DNA of 13,341 nucleotides from an uncultured Bacteroidales bacterium (GTDB taxonomy: Bacteria; Bacteroidota; Bacteroidia; Bacteroidales; UBA932), in the NCBI GenBank assembly GCA_946405485.1, contig CAMJHJ010000042.1:1-13341 (forward strand). Direction: 5' to 3'. The notes under the pieces were generated by a model. The model was given only the letters and a program-made list of their open reading frames with translations, was not told the DNA's origin and did not search any database. Position numbers and translations under genes: made by a program. This document shows positions 1 through 6,560 of this stretch, in pieces (within the stretch, counting starts at the first letter, position 1; each line of letters opens with the position of its first letter).

Positions 1-333
1 GGAATGTATCTGGTGCTGATCTTCAGCCTGGTGGTGTCTTCGATGGTGGATATCGCGACGATCGACATCAAGGCGGGCCTGTATATGTTCCTTTATATCT
101 CGTTCATCATTTTCCTGTCGCTGGGACTGCAGTTGCTTTTGGGCAAGTTGCTGAAGATCGATGCGGATACGACGATCATCACTTCGGTGGCGATGATCAA
201 TTCGCCGCTGTTCGTGCCGATGATCGCGGATGCGATGAAGAACCGCAAGATTATCCTGACCGGTATCACCGTCGGTATCATCGGCTATGCCGTCGGCAAT
301 TACCTCGGCGTTCTGCTTGCGCACATCCTTTGA
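1..333 (+). CDS. DUF819-family integral membrane protein, C-terminal part (5' truncated by window)
   Basis: The frame is open from base 1, so the ATG at 4-6 is probably internal and the gene starts upstream. The visible 110 residues are strongly hydrophobic. They contain a partial first membrane segment, a second around residues 26-48, a third around 60-80 and a last one around 85-108, separated by short charged loops such as KLLKIDADTT. The pattern of a polar-containing helix (MINSPLFVPMIADAM) followed by a glycine-rich terminal helix (GITVGIIGYAVGNYLGVLL) matches my memory of the C-terminus of DUF819 (YjcL-like) proteins, which are predicted inner-membrane transporters of unknown substrate. 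Full-length family members are about 380-400 aa. A hairpin terminator follows the stop, so this gene is probably not co-transcribed with the salvage operon. Function is unknown; the family call is moderate because only a quarter of the protein is visible. Confidence 0.7.
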   Translation, partial: GMYLVLIFSLVVSSMVDIATIDIKAGLYMFLYISFIIFLSLGLQLLLGKLLKIDADTTIITSVAMINSPLFVPMIADAMKNRKIILTGITVGIIGYAVGNYLGVLLAHIL

Positions 334-384
334 CCGTAAAAGAGGGGCTGGGGCCCAAAGTGTTCAAAGTATGTTGATAACTAT

Positions 385-419
385 TGCCGCGGGCTGGAAA
401 AAAGGCCCGCGGCATTTTG
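385..419 (+). terminator. Rho-independent terminator after the DUF819 gene
   Basis: A perfect 10-bp GC-rich stem pairs 385-394 (TGCCGCGGGC) with 405-414 (GCCCGCGGCA) around a 10-nt A-rich loop. A short T-run (415-418) and further T-rich sequence follow. It lies 51 bp after the DUF819 stop and just before the putative promoter of the next gene, which fits insulation of the two units. A smaller GGGC/GCCC hairpin sits upstream at 345-356. Confidence 0.75.
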
Positions 420-427
420 TAACTTTG
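420..427 (+). promoter_or_regulatory. Putative Bacteroidetes -7 promoter element for the salvage operon
   Basis: TAACTTTG is an exact match to the Bacteroidetes primary-sigma -7 consensus TAnnTTTG. It lies 30 bp before the ATG at 458 and directly after the terminator hairpin. No convincing -33 TTTG was found at the expected distance, so this is a candidate only. The implied 5' leader is about 20-25 nt and contains a weak CCCG/CGGG hairpin (431-434 with 447-450). Confidence 0.45.
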
Positions 428-457
428 TTACCCGGTGAATTCTAATCGGGACTTTTA

Positions 458-1552
458 ATGACCAACCCAAACTGTGACTCCGTGCGGCTCCGCCATGTCG
501 GGCCGTATCAAGACACGAATATCTATGAATTGCATTCCCCGCAGTTCACCAACCGCTATTACATCCTGAGCTATCCGGACTCCCGGAGCCTGATGGGCTA
601 TCCGGAAGTGGTGGACTTCATGGCAAGGCGCTCGCTGTTGACGCAGACGGCCGATGCCTTCCATTTCCTGCAGGACAGGGGCTTGGGCAACAGCCTGGAC
701 ATTCTGACCATCCTTCGGGGAGGGCTCAATTATCCCCTCGACGAGGCTTGCTGGCAGCGTGGGATTCGCGTTCGTGACAACCATTTCCTGTCTTGCGAAC
801 GCATTATCGAGGATCATGTCATCAAGGGGCTGGAGATCAAATATGAGAAAGTCGGCGTCGCCCGGGACCGGGTGCTGGCCATCGGCGACATCCTGGCCAC
901 CGGAGATACCTTCCGCTTCTGCCTGGACCATTTCCTGGATCGGTTCGTACGGGGCGGAGGAAGTCTGAAACGCTTCATTTTCTTCACCATCGGAGGCACG
1001 CGTGCCATTCCGCTGATGGAGCGTTATGCCGAGCGTTTCCGTTCGCTTTTCCCGGGTTTCGAGGGCATCGACTGCTTCTTTTATGAAGGCATGTTCACGG
1101 TCTACGAGGACAAGGGCGTCAGCGGCATCAATCTGCCCTGCATCGACTTCGGCTGGAAGGGCGGCGTGGTCAGTCCGGATTTCCGGCGTTTCATCGCGGA
1201 CCGGCCGCACCTGTTGTATGAGAAATGCATCATTTACGACGGGGGAGCGCGGCGTTATGAGATCCCGCTGCATTTCGAGGAGGTGCTCGAGTACTGGAAC
1301 GGCATCCGCGAGCGTGCGGATCTCATCGATCCCGTTGCATTGACGGAGGAAAAACTGGGCTATGAGGGGCCGCTTTCTTTCGAGGCCTGGAAGGAGGCCG
1401 TTCATTTCCAGGAACTGGACATTCCCGGCCTGGAGGAACTCTGGCGCGCGGAGTCCCGCGTCCTGGAGGATGCCCGCCATCTGGACCTGCGCGCCCTGGC
1501 CGACCGCAGGATCGCATCGATCAAGTCAATCCAATCGCTTTATGAAGAATAA
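458..1552 (+). CDS. Uncharacterised type I phosphoribosyltransferase-like protein
   Basis: This is a 364-aa cytoplasmic protein with no signal peptide or membrane segment. Two features point to the PRTase type I fold: a LRGGLNYP loop at residues 86-93, in the place where these enzymes bind pyrophosphate, and VLAIGDILATGDT at 139-151, which fits the PRPP-binding loop (hydrophobic strand, acid, then ATGDT). Only the second acid of the usual DD/ED pair is present, since Gly replaces the first. Around 200 residues follow the loop, with motifs such as CIDFGWKGG and a helical, charged C-terminus (about 280-364). That is longer than the roughly 180-220 aa of simple base-salvage PRTases, so an extra C-terminal domain is likely. 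The gene opens an operon with codB and apt and overlaps codB by 11 bp, so a role in nucleobase or nucleotide metabolism is inferred. I do not recognise a characterised orthologue. The substrate is unknown, and a regulatory rather than catalytic role is possible. Confidence 0.7.
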   Translation: MTNPNCDSVRLRHVGPYQDTNIYELHSPQFTNRYYILSYPDSRSLMGYPEVVDFMARRSLLTQTADAFHFLQDRGLGNSLDILTILRGGLNYPLDEACWQRGIRVRDNHFLSCERIIEDHVIKGLEIKYEKVGVARDRVLAIGDILATGDTFRFCLDHFLDRFVRGGGSLKRFIFFTIGGTRAIPLMERYAERFRSLFPGFEGIDCFFYEGMFTVYEDKGVSGINLPCIDFGWKGGVVSPDFRRFIADRPHLLYEKCIIYDGGARRYEIPLHFEEVLEYWNGIRERADLIDPVALTEEKLGYEGPLSFEAWKEAVHFQELDIPGLEELWRAESRVLEDARHLDLRALADRRIASIKSIQSLYEE

Positions 1553-2762
1553 AAAACTTAGCAACCTCAGCATGTTCATGGTGATGCTCGGCTTCACCTT
1601 CTTCTCCGCCAGTATGTGGGCGGGACAGAAACTGGCCGCCGGACTGGATTTCCGCGGCTTCCTGCTGGCCCTCCTGCTTGGCGGCCTGATCCTGGCTGCT
1701 TACACCGGCGCCCTTGGTTACATCGGCGGCGAAAGCGGATTCTCCCTGGACGAACTGGCACGTCGCAGTTTCGGCGAGAAGGGCAGTTACCTGCCCAGCG
1801 CGATGATTTCCTTCACGCAGATCGGCTGGTTCGGCGTAGGCTTGGCGATGTTCGCCATCCCCGTTGCGAAGGAATTGCTTGGGCTGGAGGTGACTCCGGA
1901 CCATATGCCCTGGCAGGGTTATCTGCTGGTCCTGATCGCCGGCATCCTGATGACCGGCAGTGCGTATTTCGACATCAAGGGCCTGACGGTGATCAGCTAT
2001 ATCGCTGTCCCGGCCGTTGCGATCCTGGGCACGGTTGCCATGGTGATGGCCGTGCAGCGCGGTGACGCGACCCTGGTCGAGCAGTTTGCGAAGGGAAGCA
2101 AGGATCTCGGCATCCTGGCGGGTGCGGGCCTGGTGGTCGGCAGTTTCGTGTCCGGAGGCACGGCGACGCCCAACTTCACGCGATATGCGAAGAATGCGCG
2201 TGTGGCCTGTATCATGACGGTGATCGCTTTCTTCCTGGGCAACAGCCTGATGTTCTTCTTCGGCGCGGTGTCCAGCATTTATGCGGGCGGCAACGACATC
2301 TTCGAGGTGATGCTGAACCTCAACATGTTCTACATTGCGGTGCTGGTCCTGGGCTTGAACATCTGGACGACGAATGACAACGCGCTCTTCACTTCCGGTC
2401 TGGGCCTGTCTAACATTTTCGGCCTTCCGAAGAAGACGATGGTGCTGATCGCCGGACTGATCGGTACGCTGGCGGCTGTCTGGCTCTATTGGAATTTCTG
2501 CGACTGGCTGAATATCCTGAACGCTACGCTTCCGCCTGTCGGCATCATCCTGATCATCAGTTACTTCACGCATCGCAAGGAGTATCTGGCCGATGCGGTT
2601 CCGCATAAGTCCGTAGACTGGTGGGCCGTGTTTGGCGTGATTGCCGGCGCGGTGGTGGCGAACCTGGTGAAGTGGGGTTTCCCGGCCATCAACGGCATGG
2701 CGGTGGCTGCGGTCTGCTACCTGATCGGGCAGTGGGTTGCCGCCGGGAAGGAAGTTAAATAA
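1542..2762 (+). CDS. codB: NCS1-family cytosine permease, CodB-like
   Basis: This is a 406-aa inner-membrane transporter with about 12 predicted hydrophobic helices, close in length to E. coli CodB (419 aa). The frame stays open upstream, but I chose the ATG at 1542 because the protein then begins MKNKKLSNLSMFMVMLG, aligning with CodB, whereas the upstream residues are Arg/Pro-rich read-through of the preceding gene. Stretches recalled from E. coli CodB recur almost unchanged: FFSASMW (20-26), TQIGWFGVG (92-100), VGSFVSGGT (199-207), FFLGNSLMF (230-238) and LGLNIWTTNDNAL (270-282). These keep Gln93, Trp96 and Phe202, the positions I believe correspond to base-contacting residues in CodB. The start lies inside the preceding PRTase gene, suggesting translational coupling, and apt starts 16 bp after its stop. 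Cytosine uptake is the likely role. No cytosine deaminase lies nearby, so another nucleobase cannot be excluded. Confidence 0.9.
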   Translation: MKNKKLSNLSMFMVMLGFTFFSASMWAGQKLAAGLDFRGFLLALLLGGLILAAYTGALGYIGGESGFSLDELARRSFGEKGSYLPSAMISFTQIGWFGVGLAMFAIPVAKELLGLEVTPDHMPWQGYLLVLIAGILMTGSAYFDIKGLTVISYIAVPAVAILGTVAMVMAVQRGDATLVEQFAKGSKDLGILAGAGLVVGSFVSGGTATPNFTRYAKNARVACIMTVIAFFLGNSLMFFFGAVSSIYAGGNDIFEVMLNLNMFYIAVLVLGLNIWTTNDNALFTSGLGLSNIFGLPKKTMVLIAGLIGTLAAVWLYWNFCDWLNILNATLPPVGIILIISYFTHRKEYLADAVPHKSVDWWAVFGVIAGAVVANLVKWGFPAINGMAVAAVCYLIGQWVAAGKEVK

Positions 2763-2764
2763 TT

Positions 2765-2770
2765 GGGAGG
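2765..2770 (+). promoter_or_regulatory. Shine-Dalgarno-like site for apt
   Basis: GGGAGG ends 8 nt before the ATG at 2779 and fixes that start. It is one of the few clear purine-rich ribosome-binding sites in the window; the other genes lack one, as is usual in Bacteroidetes. Confidence 0.6.
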
Positions 2771-2778
2771 ATTGTCTT

Positions 2779-3315
2779 ATGATGACTGTTGAAGAACTGA
2801 TCGCGAATATCCGGACGGTGCCGGATTATCCGATGGAGGGCATCTTGTTTTATGATGTGACGACGCTGTTCAAGAATCCGGAGGCGCTGCATACCATCGT
2901 GGAGATGACGTATGAACTGTATAAGGACAAGGGCATCACCAAGGTGGTGGGTATCGAGTCCCGGGGTTTTGTCCTGGGTTCGGCTTTGGCCGTGAAGTTG
3001 GGCGCGGGTTTCGTCCTGGCGCGCAAGCCTGGCAAGTTGCCGGCGGATACGGTCAGTGAGTCGTACCACAAGGAGTACGGCAAGGATACCGTGGAGATCC
3101 ATCTGGATGCGATTACGCCCGATGATGTGGTGTTGGTGCACGATGATTTGCTGGCGACGGGTGGCACCGTGGGTGCCGTCAACCGCCTGGTGCGCCGCTT
3201 CAACCCGAAGGCGGTGTATGACAATTTCATCATCGAGCTTCCGGCTCTGAATGGCCGTAAGCACATTCCCGAGGGGACACCTGTCACCGCTCTTCTCGCG
3301 CTGGAGGGCGACTAG
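2779..3315 (+). CDS. apt: Adenine phosphoribosyltransferase
   Basis: The enzyme converts adenine and PRPP to AMP and pyrophosphate in the cytoplasm. At 178 aa it matches the normal family size (about 170-185). Residues visible in order are RTVPDYP (12-18), GILFYDVT (21-28), the IESRGF base-site motif (59-64), RKPGKLP (82-88), the flexible-loop ESY (94-96), EYGKDTVEIH (99-108) and the PRPP loop VVLVHDDLLATGGT (117-130) with the acidic pair DD. The start is set by GGGAGG 8 nt upstream; the frame extends 14 codons further but those residues do not resemble Apt, and MM at residues 1-2 leaves a one-codon ambiguity. It is the last gene of the operon, 16 bp after codB, which fits coupling base uptake to phosphoribosylation. 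His121 stands just before DD, where Val or Asp is more usual; the catalytic motif is otherwise intact. Confidence 0.95.
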   Translation: MMTVEELIANIRTVPDYPMEGILFYDVTTLFKNPEALHTIVEMTYELYKDKGITKVVGIESRGFVLGSALAVKLGAGFVLARKPGKLPADTVSESYHKEYGKDTVEIHLDAITPDDVVLVHDDLLATGGTVGAVNRLVRRFNPKAVYDNFIIELPALNGRKHIPEGTPVTALLALEGD

Positions 3316-3353
3316 CCGGACACATACGAAAAGGCCGGATAGGGCGATTTAAA

Positions 3354-3437
3354 GGCAGTAGGGCCAGGGTATTTTTAGCAGCATTCCCCCGAAGGGGTTA
3401 ATCTTTCCGCTGCTGAAAACACCCTGGCCCTGCTGCC
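3354..3437. repeat. 84-nt near-perfect inverted repeat between convergent operons
   Basis: Arms 3354-3382 and 3409-3437 pair over 29 positions with a single A/C mismatch (3371/3420) and two T-G pairs (3359/3432 and 3376/3415). The 26-nt loop contains a further CCCC-GAA-GGGG hairpin (3387-3390 with 3394-3397). Both non-Watson-Crick pairs are U-G wobbles in plus-strand RNA but would be A-C mismatches in minus-strand RNA, so the better-folded transcript is the one reading through from apt. No T-tract follows either side, so this is not a textbook intrinsic terminator. It may still act as a bidirectional terminator or 3'-end RNA stabiliser between apt and the SDR, or be a small palindromic mobile repeat. 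The rest of the 3316-3454 gap shows nothing recognisable. Confidence 0.85.
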
Positions 3438-3454
3438 GTAATCGAAAGGCGGAA

Positions 3455-4225
3455 TTACACGCAAGTATAACCTCCGTCGACGGCGATGTTCTGGCCGTTG
3501 ACGTAGGTGCTGGCCTCGGAGGCGAGGAAGAGGGCGCAGGTGTCGAGCTCGCCGCTCTTGCCGTAACGGCCCACGGGGATGTTGGCCTTGGCCAGAGCCT
3601 GGAAGTAGTCGCTGTCCAGGGTCGCGGTGGTCAGGTCGGTGTAGAAATAGCCCGGGCAGATGCTGTTGACGGTGATGCCGTACTTGCCCCATTCGGCCGC
3701 CAGGGCGCGGGTGAGGTTGACGACACCGCCCTTCGCGGCATGGTACGGGGCGCTGCCGACGATCATGTTGCCGACGAGGCCGTACATGGAGGCGATGTTG
3801 ATGACGCGGCCGTAACCGGCCTTGATCATCTCCTTGCCGAACTCACGCGCGCAGATGAAAGTGCCGAAGAGGTCGATGGACATCTCGTGCTTGAACTGAT
3901 CGTCCGTGATTTCTTCGGCCGGGGCGACGGCGCCCGTGCCGGCATTGTTGACCAAAATATCGACTCGGCCGAAGCGCTCCATCGTGGCGGCGACCGCCGC
4001 TTTTACCTTCTCCGTATCGGTGATGTCGCAGGAGAAGGGGAGGACATCCACACCAAATTCTTCGTGGATCGCCTTGGCGTTTTCTTCGAGGAGATTCATG
4101 CGGCGGGCGAGGAGCACAAGATTCGCACCCTGGCTGGCAAACGCTTTCGCCATCTGGAGACCGAGTCCGGTCGAGGCGCCGGTGACGACTGCCACACGGC
4201 CTGTAAGATCAAAGTAATTCTTCAT
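3455..4225 (-). CDS. Short-chain dehydrogenase/reductase (SDR), probably NADP-linked; candidate 3-ketocapnine reductase
   Basis: This is a 256-aa classical SDR, typical in length. The nucleotide-binding TGASTGLG is at 15-22, NNAG at 93-96, catalytic Ser146, Tyr161 and Lys165 (YHAAK), and the PG motif after strand 6 at 191-192. Arg41-Arg42 follow the second strand where NAD enzymes usually carry Asp or Glu, suggesting NADP(H). The overall sequence resembles gluconate 5-dehydrogenase or KduD-like SDRs, and automated annotation would probably say so. It is the last gene of the minus-strand operon, 29 bp after a cysteate-synthase-like gene. With that neighbour, reduction of a 3-keto sulfonolipid intermediate is an attractive inference, but sugar-acid or 3-ketoacyl reduction is equally possible from sequence alone. 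The ATG at 4225 is followed directly by the first beta strand, so the start is secure. Confidence 0.9.
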   Translation of the reverse strand: MKNYFDLTGRVAVVTGASTGLGLQMAKAFASQGANLVLLARRMNLLEENAKAIHEEFGVDVLPFSCDITDTEKVKAAVAATMERFGRVDILVNNAGTGAVAPAEEITDDQFKHEMSIDLFGTFICAREFGKEMIKAGYGRVINIASMYGLVGNMIVGSAPYHAAKGGVVNLTRALAAEWGKYGITVNSICPGYFYTDLTTATLDSDYFQALAKANIPVGRYGKSGELDTCALFLASEASTYVNGQNIAVDGGYTCV

Positions 4226-4254
4226 AGTGTTGAAAAACGTATTTATATATGAAA

Positions 4255-5559
4255 TTAGAATAAGTTGTTGACGGCGGCGATGATCTGCTCGGCCGGCAGG
4301 TCAGGGTCGAGGATGAGGTCGGGATCCTTGACGACATAGCCCTTGCTCTGTGCGGCCAGGCTGCCGCCTCCCGTTACATTTACCATCACCACATCTTCCT
4401 TCTGTACCTGTCCGTTACGTACGGCCTGCTCAAGTGATGCTACAGCTGTCGCGGCAGCCGGGAAGATATCGTATCCTTCGAGGTTGCGGTACATCAGCAT
4501 CCATTTGACGAGGTCGTCGTTGACCACCTTGAAGAAGTCTCCGCCCGTGTCCGTGAGAGCGTCGAAAAGTCCGCCCGCGATGCCGTACGGCGGCTTGCGG
4601 TTGGAAAGGACTTTCGCCAAGATGACTTCCGCGTCGCGGCGCGACTGCTCCGGCGTGTAGTCCACCAGAGCGCGCTGTCCCGCTTTCCAGGAATCGTACA
4701 TCAGCGTGAAGGGGGCGTTCTGGGAGAGGAAGAGTTTCATCTTGTGGGTGCCGAAGCGGCCGTCCTCGATGAGGCGGAGATTGTTCTCCCAAGCGGCGAT
4801 GGCGCCGGTTCCCGAACCGACGGCTTGGAAATAAACGTCCGGGATGCGTCCGATGACCTCGACGGCGCTGAGCAGGGTCGTGCCCATGCCGTCCCGCCTT
4901 GCGACGTTCTTGGCGCCGCCTTCGGCGAAATAACGGGCGTCCTGGCAGAGTTTGTCGCCCAGGGTGATGGCGTCAAAGTAATCGGTGCCCGAGGGCGTGG
5001 CGATCAGCTTGACGCATTTCTTCAGGCGTTTGCGGAACCAAAGGTCGCGGTAGTTGTCCGCCGGGACGCAGATGACGATCGGGATGTCATTGTCCGAGCA
5101 TACCTGCGCGAAGGCGCGGGCCGTGTTGCCGGCAGACTGGACGACCAGGATCTGCTTGTTGTTTTCGGGCAGGCGGGCGCATACGGAGAAGGCCTCGGTC
5201 TCCTTGAAGGAGCAGGTGGACATCTTCGCCCCGATCTTGGGATTCCAGCCGGAGAAAGTGATATACAGGTTGTCCAGACCCAGGTACTTGGCCAGGCCCT
5301 TGCTCTTGTAGGTCACAGGCGCGCAGGACTTGCGGAGCGTGCGGCGGATCGGGAGCCAGTTGGCATAGCGGTAGAGTCCGTCGAGATCTTCGCGGGGCAG
5401 GAATTGCTTGGTCTGATAGATGGCCCTGACAAGGGAGGGAGAGGGAGTCTCCGGGTCGGCGAGGGTCCAGCCTGAATCACTTAGGATATGGCCGTTGACC
5501 ACGTTCTGGAGCCGGTATTTCGTCGGCGTGAATTTGTGGAGGAGCTTAGGTTTCCGCAT
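4255..5559 (-). CDS. Cysteate synthase-like PLP-dependent enzyme (threonine synthase superfamily)
   Basis: This 434-aa cytoplasmic fold-type II PLP enzyme is probably a cysteate synthase, which makes L-cysteate and phosphate from O-phospho-L-serine and sulfite. Segments that I recall from the methanogen enzyme recur: PVTYKSKGLA (81-90), the PLP lysine Lys119 in TCSFKE (115-120), SAGNTARAFAQV (142-153), EGGAKNVARRDGMGT (213-227), YFQAVGSGTG (243-252), LIEDGRFGT (263-271), LSQNAPF (278-284), RKPPYG (321-326), ALTDTGG (334-340) and NVTGGG (394-399). NVARRDGMGT and TCSFKE separate it from ordinary threonine synthase. Its N-terminus lacks the CxxC-type cysteines that I recall in the archaeal protein. 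It starts 2 bp after the CaCA exchanger and is followed by an SDR. In Bacteroidetes cysteate is the head-group precursor of sulfonolipids (capnines, sulfobacins), so that is the inferred pathway. Threonine synthase activity is the main alternative. Confidence 0.8.
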   Translation of the reverse strand: MRKPKLLHKFTPTKYRLQNVVNGHILSDSGWTLADPETPSPSLVRAIYQTKQFLPREDLDGLYRYANWLPIRRTLRKSCAPVTYKSKGLAKYLGLDNLYITFSGWNPKIGAKMSTCSFKETEAFSVCARLPENNKQILVVQSAGNTARAFAQVCSDNDIPIVICVPADNYRDLWFRKRLKKCVKLIATPSGTDYFDAITLGDKLCQDARYFAEGGAKNVARRDGMGTTLLSAVEVIGRIPDVYFQAVGSGTGAIAAWENNLRLIEDGRFGTHKMKLFLSQNAPFTLMYDSWKAGQRALVDYTPEQSRRDAEVILAKVLSNRKPPYGIAGGLFDALTDTGGDFFKVVNDDLVKWMLMYRNLEGYDIFPAAATAVASLEQAVRNGQVQKEDVVMVNVTGGGSLAAQSKGYVVKDPDLILDPDLPAEQIIAAVNNLF

Positions 5560-5561
5560 AT

Positions 5562-6557
5562 TTAAAGATTTATGAATAACCAGATATAATAGGCGATGAA
5601 GGTCAGCAGGAGCAGGATTGCGTCACCCCGGTCTACCTTGTTGCGCTTGAAGAAGAAGGCGCTGAAGAGGACGAGCAGGGCGCTGAGGAGCAGGGTCCCC
5701 AGGTCGACCCAGTTGATGCCGGCCAGGCTGACAGGATGGATCGCGGCGGCGCAGCCCAGGATCAGCAGGATGTTGAAAACGTTCGATCCGAGGATGTTGC
5801 CCAGGGCGAGCTGGCCTTTTTTCTTGGCTGCCGCCACGACGCAGGTCGCCAGCTCCGGCAGGGAAGTGCCGCCGGCGAGGACCGTGATCGCGATGAACTT
5901 ATCCGAAACGCCCAGGTTGGAGGCGAGGTCGGTCGCCGCTTCCACGAAAAACTTTCCGCCGAAGACCAGGCCGGCCAGTCCGACAAGGACGAGGGCGATG
6001 CCGCCCGCAAGCGTGAAAGATTTCTGCTCTTCCGCGTTGTCGGCGGTCTTGTCGTCAAACTTGAAGCAGGACCATATGTAAAGGATGAAGATGAGCAGGA
6101 ACGCGATTCCGGCCCAACGGGAGAGCTGGTCGCAGCTTCCCAGGCCGAAAAGTGAATGCGCCTTGCCGATCAGGACCAGCAGCAGCGTGACGCCGAGGGT
6201 GATCGGAATATCCCTGCGCAGGTTGGCGCGGGTGATGGTGATCGGCATGATGATGGCGGTCATACCCAGGATCAGAAGGGTATTGAAGATGTTGGATCCC
6301 AGGACGTTGCCGATGGCGATGTCGGAGTTGCCGGCGAGGGCGCCGTTCACACTGACGACCAGTTCCGGACAGGAGGTGCCGAAACCGACGATCGTCAGTC
6401 CGATGACAAATTCGCTGATACCCGAGCGCCGGGCGATGGAGGAGGCGCCGTCTACGAGCCAGTCTGCGCCGAAGACGACCAGGGCGAGCCCTATGAGCAG
6501 CACGACGACCAGCCAGGGGTTGGAAAGGGAAGCGATGAAACTGGATATGAATTCCAT
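5562..6557 (-). CDS. CaCA-family Na+/Ca2+ exchanger-like protein (YrbG type)
   Basis: This is a 331-aa inner-membrane protein with about 10 hydrophobic helices in two halves, the usual size for bacterial CaCA exchangers. Each half carries an alpha-repeat with ion-binding residues: GFGTSCPE (58-65) with GNVLGSNIFN (83-92), and GGTSLPE (229-235) with GNILGSNVFN (253-262). A short acidic cytoplasmic loop (FDDKTADNAEEQ, 167-178) joins the halves, with no large regulatory insert. Both repeats keep the Glu and Asn that coordinate the cation, so it should be active in sodium- or proton-coupled calcium export. It sits between rlmD (3-bp gap) and the cysteate synthase gene (2-bp gap). Whether it has any link to sulfonolipid or membrane homeostasis is unknown. 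The substrate ion is inferred from the family. Confidence 0.92.
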   Translation of the reverse strand: MEFISSFIASLSNPWLVVVLLIGLALVVFGADWLVDGASSIARRSGISEFVIGLTIVGFGTSCPELVVSVNGALAGNSDIAIGNVLGSNIFNTLLILGMTAIIMPITITRANLRRDIPITLGVTLLLVLIGKAHSLFGLGSCDQLSRWAGIAFLLIFILYIWSCFKFDDKTADNAEEQKSFTLAGGIALVLVGLAGLVFGGKFFVEAATDLASNLGVSDKFIAITVLAGGTSLPELATCVVAAAKKKGQLALGNILGSNVFNILLILGCAAAIHPVSLAGINWVDLGTLLLSALLVLFSAFFFKRNKVDRGDAILLLLTFIAYYIWLFINL

Positions 6558-6560
6558 AGT

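Noticed and set aside
428..457. Riboswitch in the leader of the salvage operon
   Set aside because: The leader is only about 20-30 nt and holds a 4-bp hairpin, too little for a purine or PRPP aptamer.
455..1480. 341-codon open frame on the minus strand opposite the phosphoribosyltransferase gene
   Set aside because: It is a GC-rich antisense shadow: no recognisable motifs, acidic/low-complexity composition, and it lies wholly opposite a gene with clear motifs.
1362..1541. 60-residue N-terminal extension of the CodB-like permease
   Set aside because: The extra residues are Arg/Pro/Trp-rich read-through of the preceding gene in another frame; CodB homology begins right after the ATG at 1542.
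3315..3340. Short CCGG...CCGG repeat just after apt as a terminator
   Set aside because: It offers only a 4-bp stem with a long loop and no T-tract; the adjacent 84-nt inverted repeat is the significant structure.
3455..4225. Firm annotation as gluconate 5-dehydrogenase
   Set aside because: Overall SDR similarity does not define the substrate, no gluconate pathway genes are nearby, and the neighbour suggests another role.
4255..5559. Plain threonine synthase annotation
   Set aside because: The fold is shared, but the block-by-block resemblance (TCSFKE, NVARRDGMGT, YFQAVGSGTG) is to cysteate synthase. Threonine synthase is kept only as an alternative.
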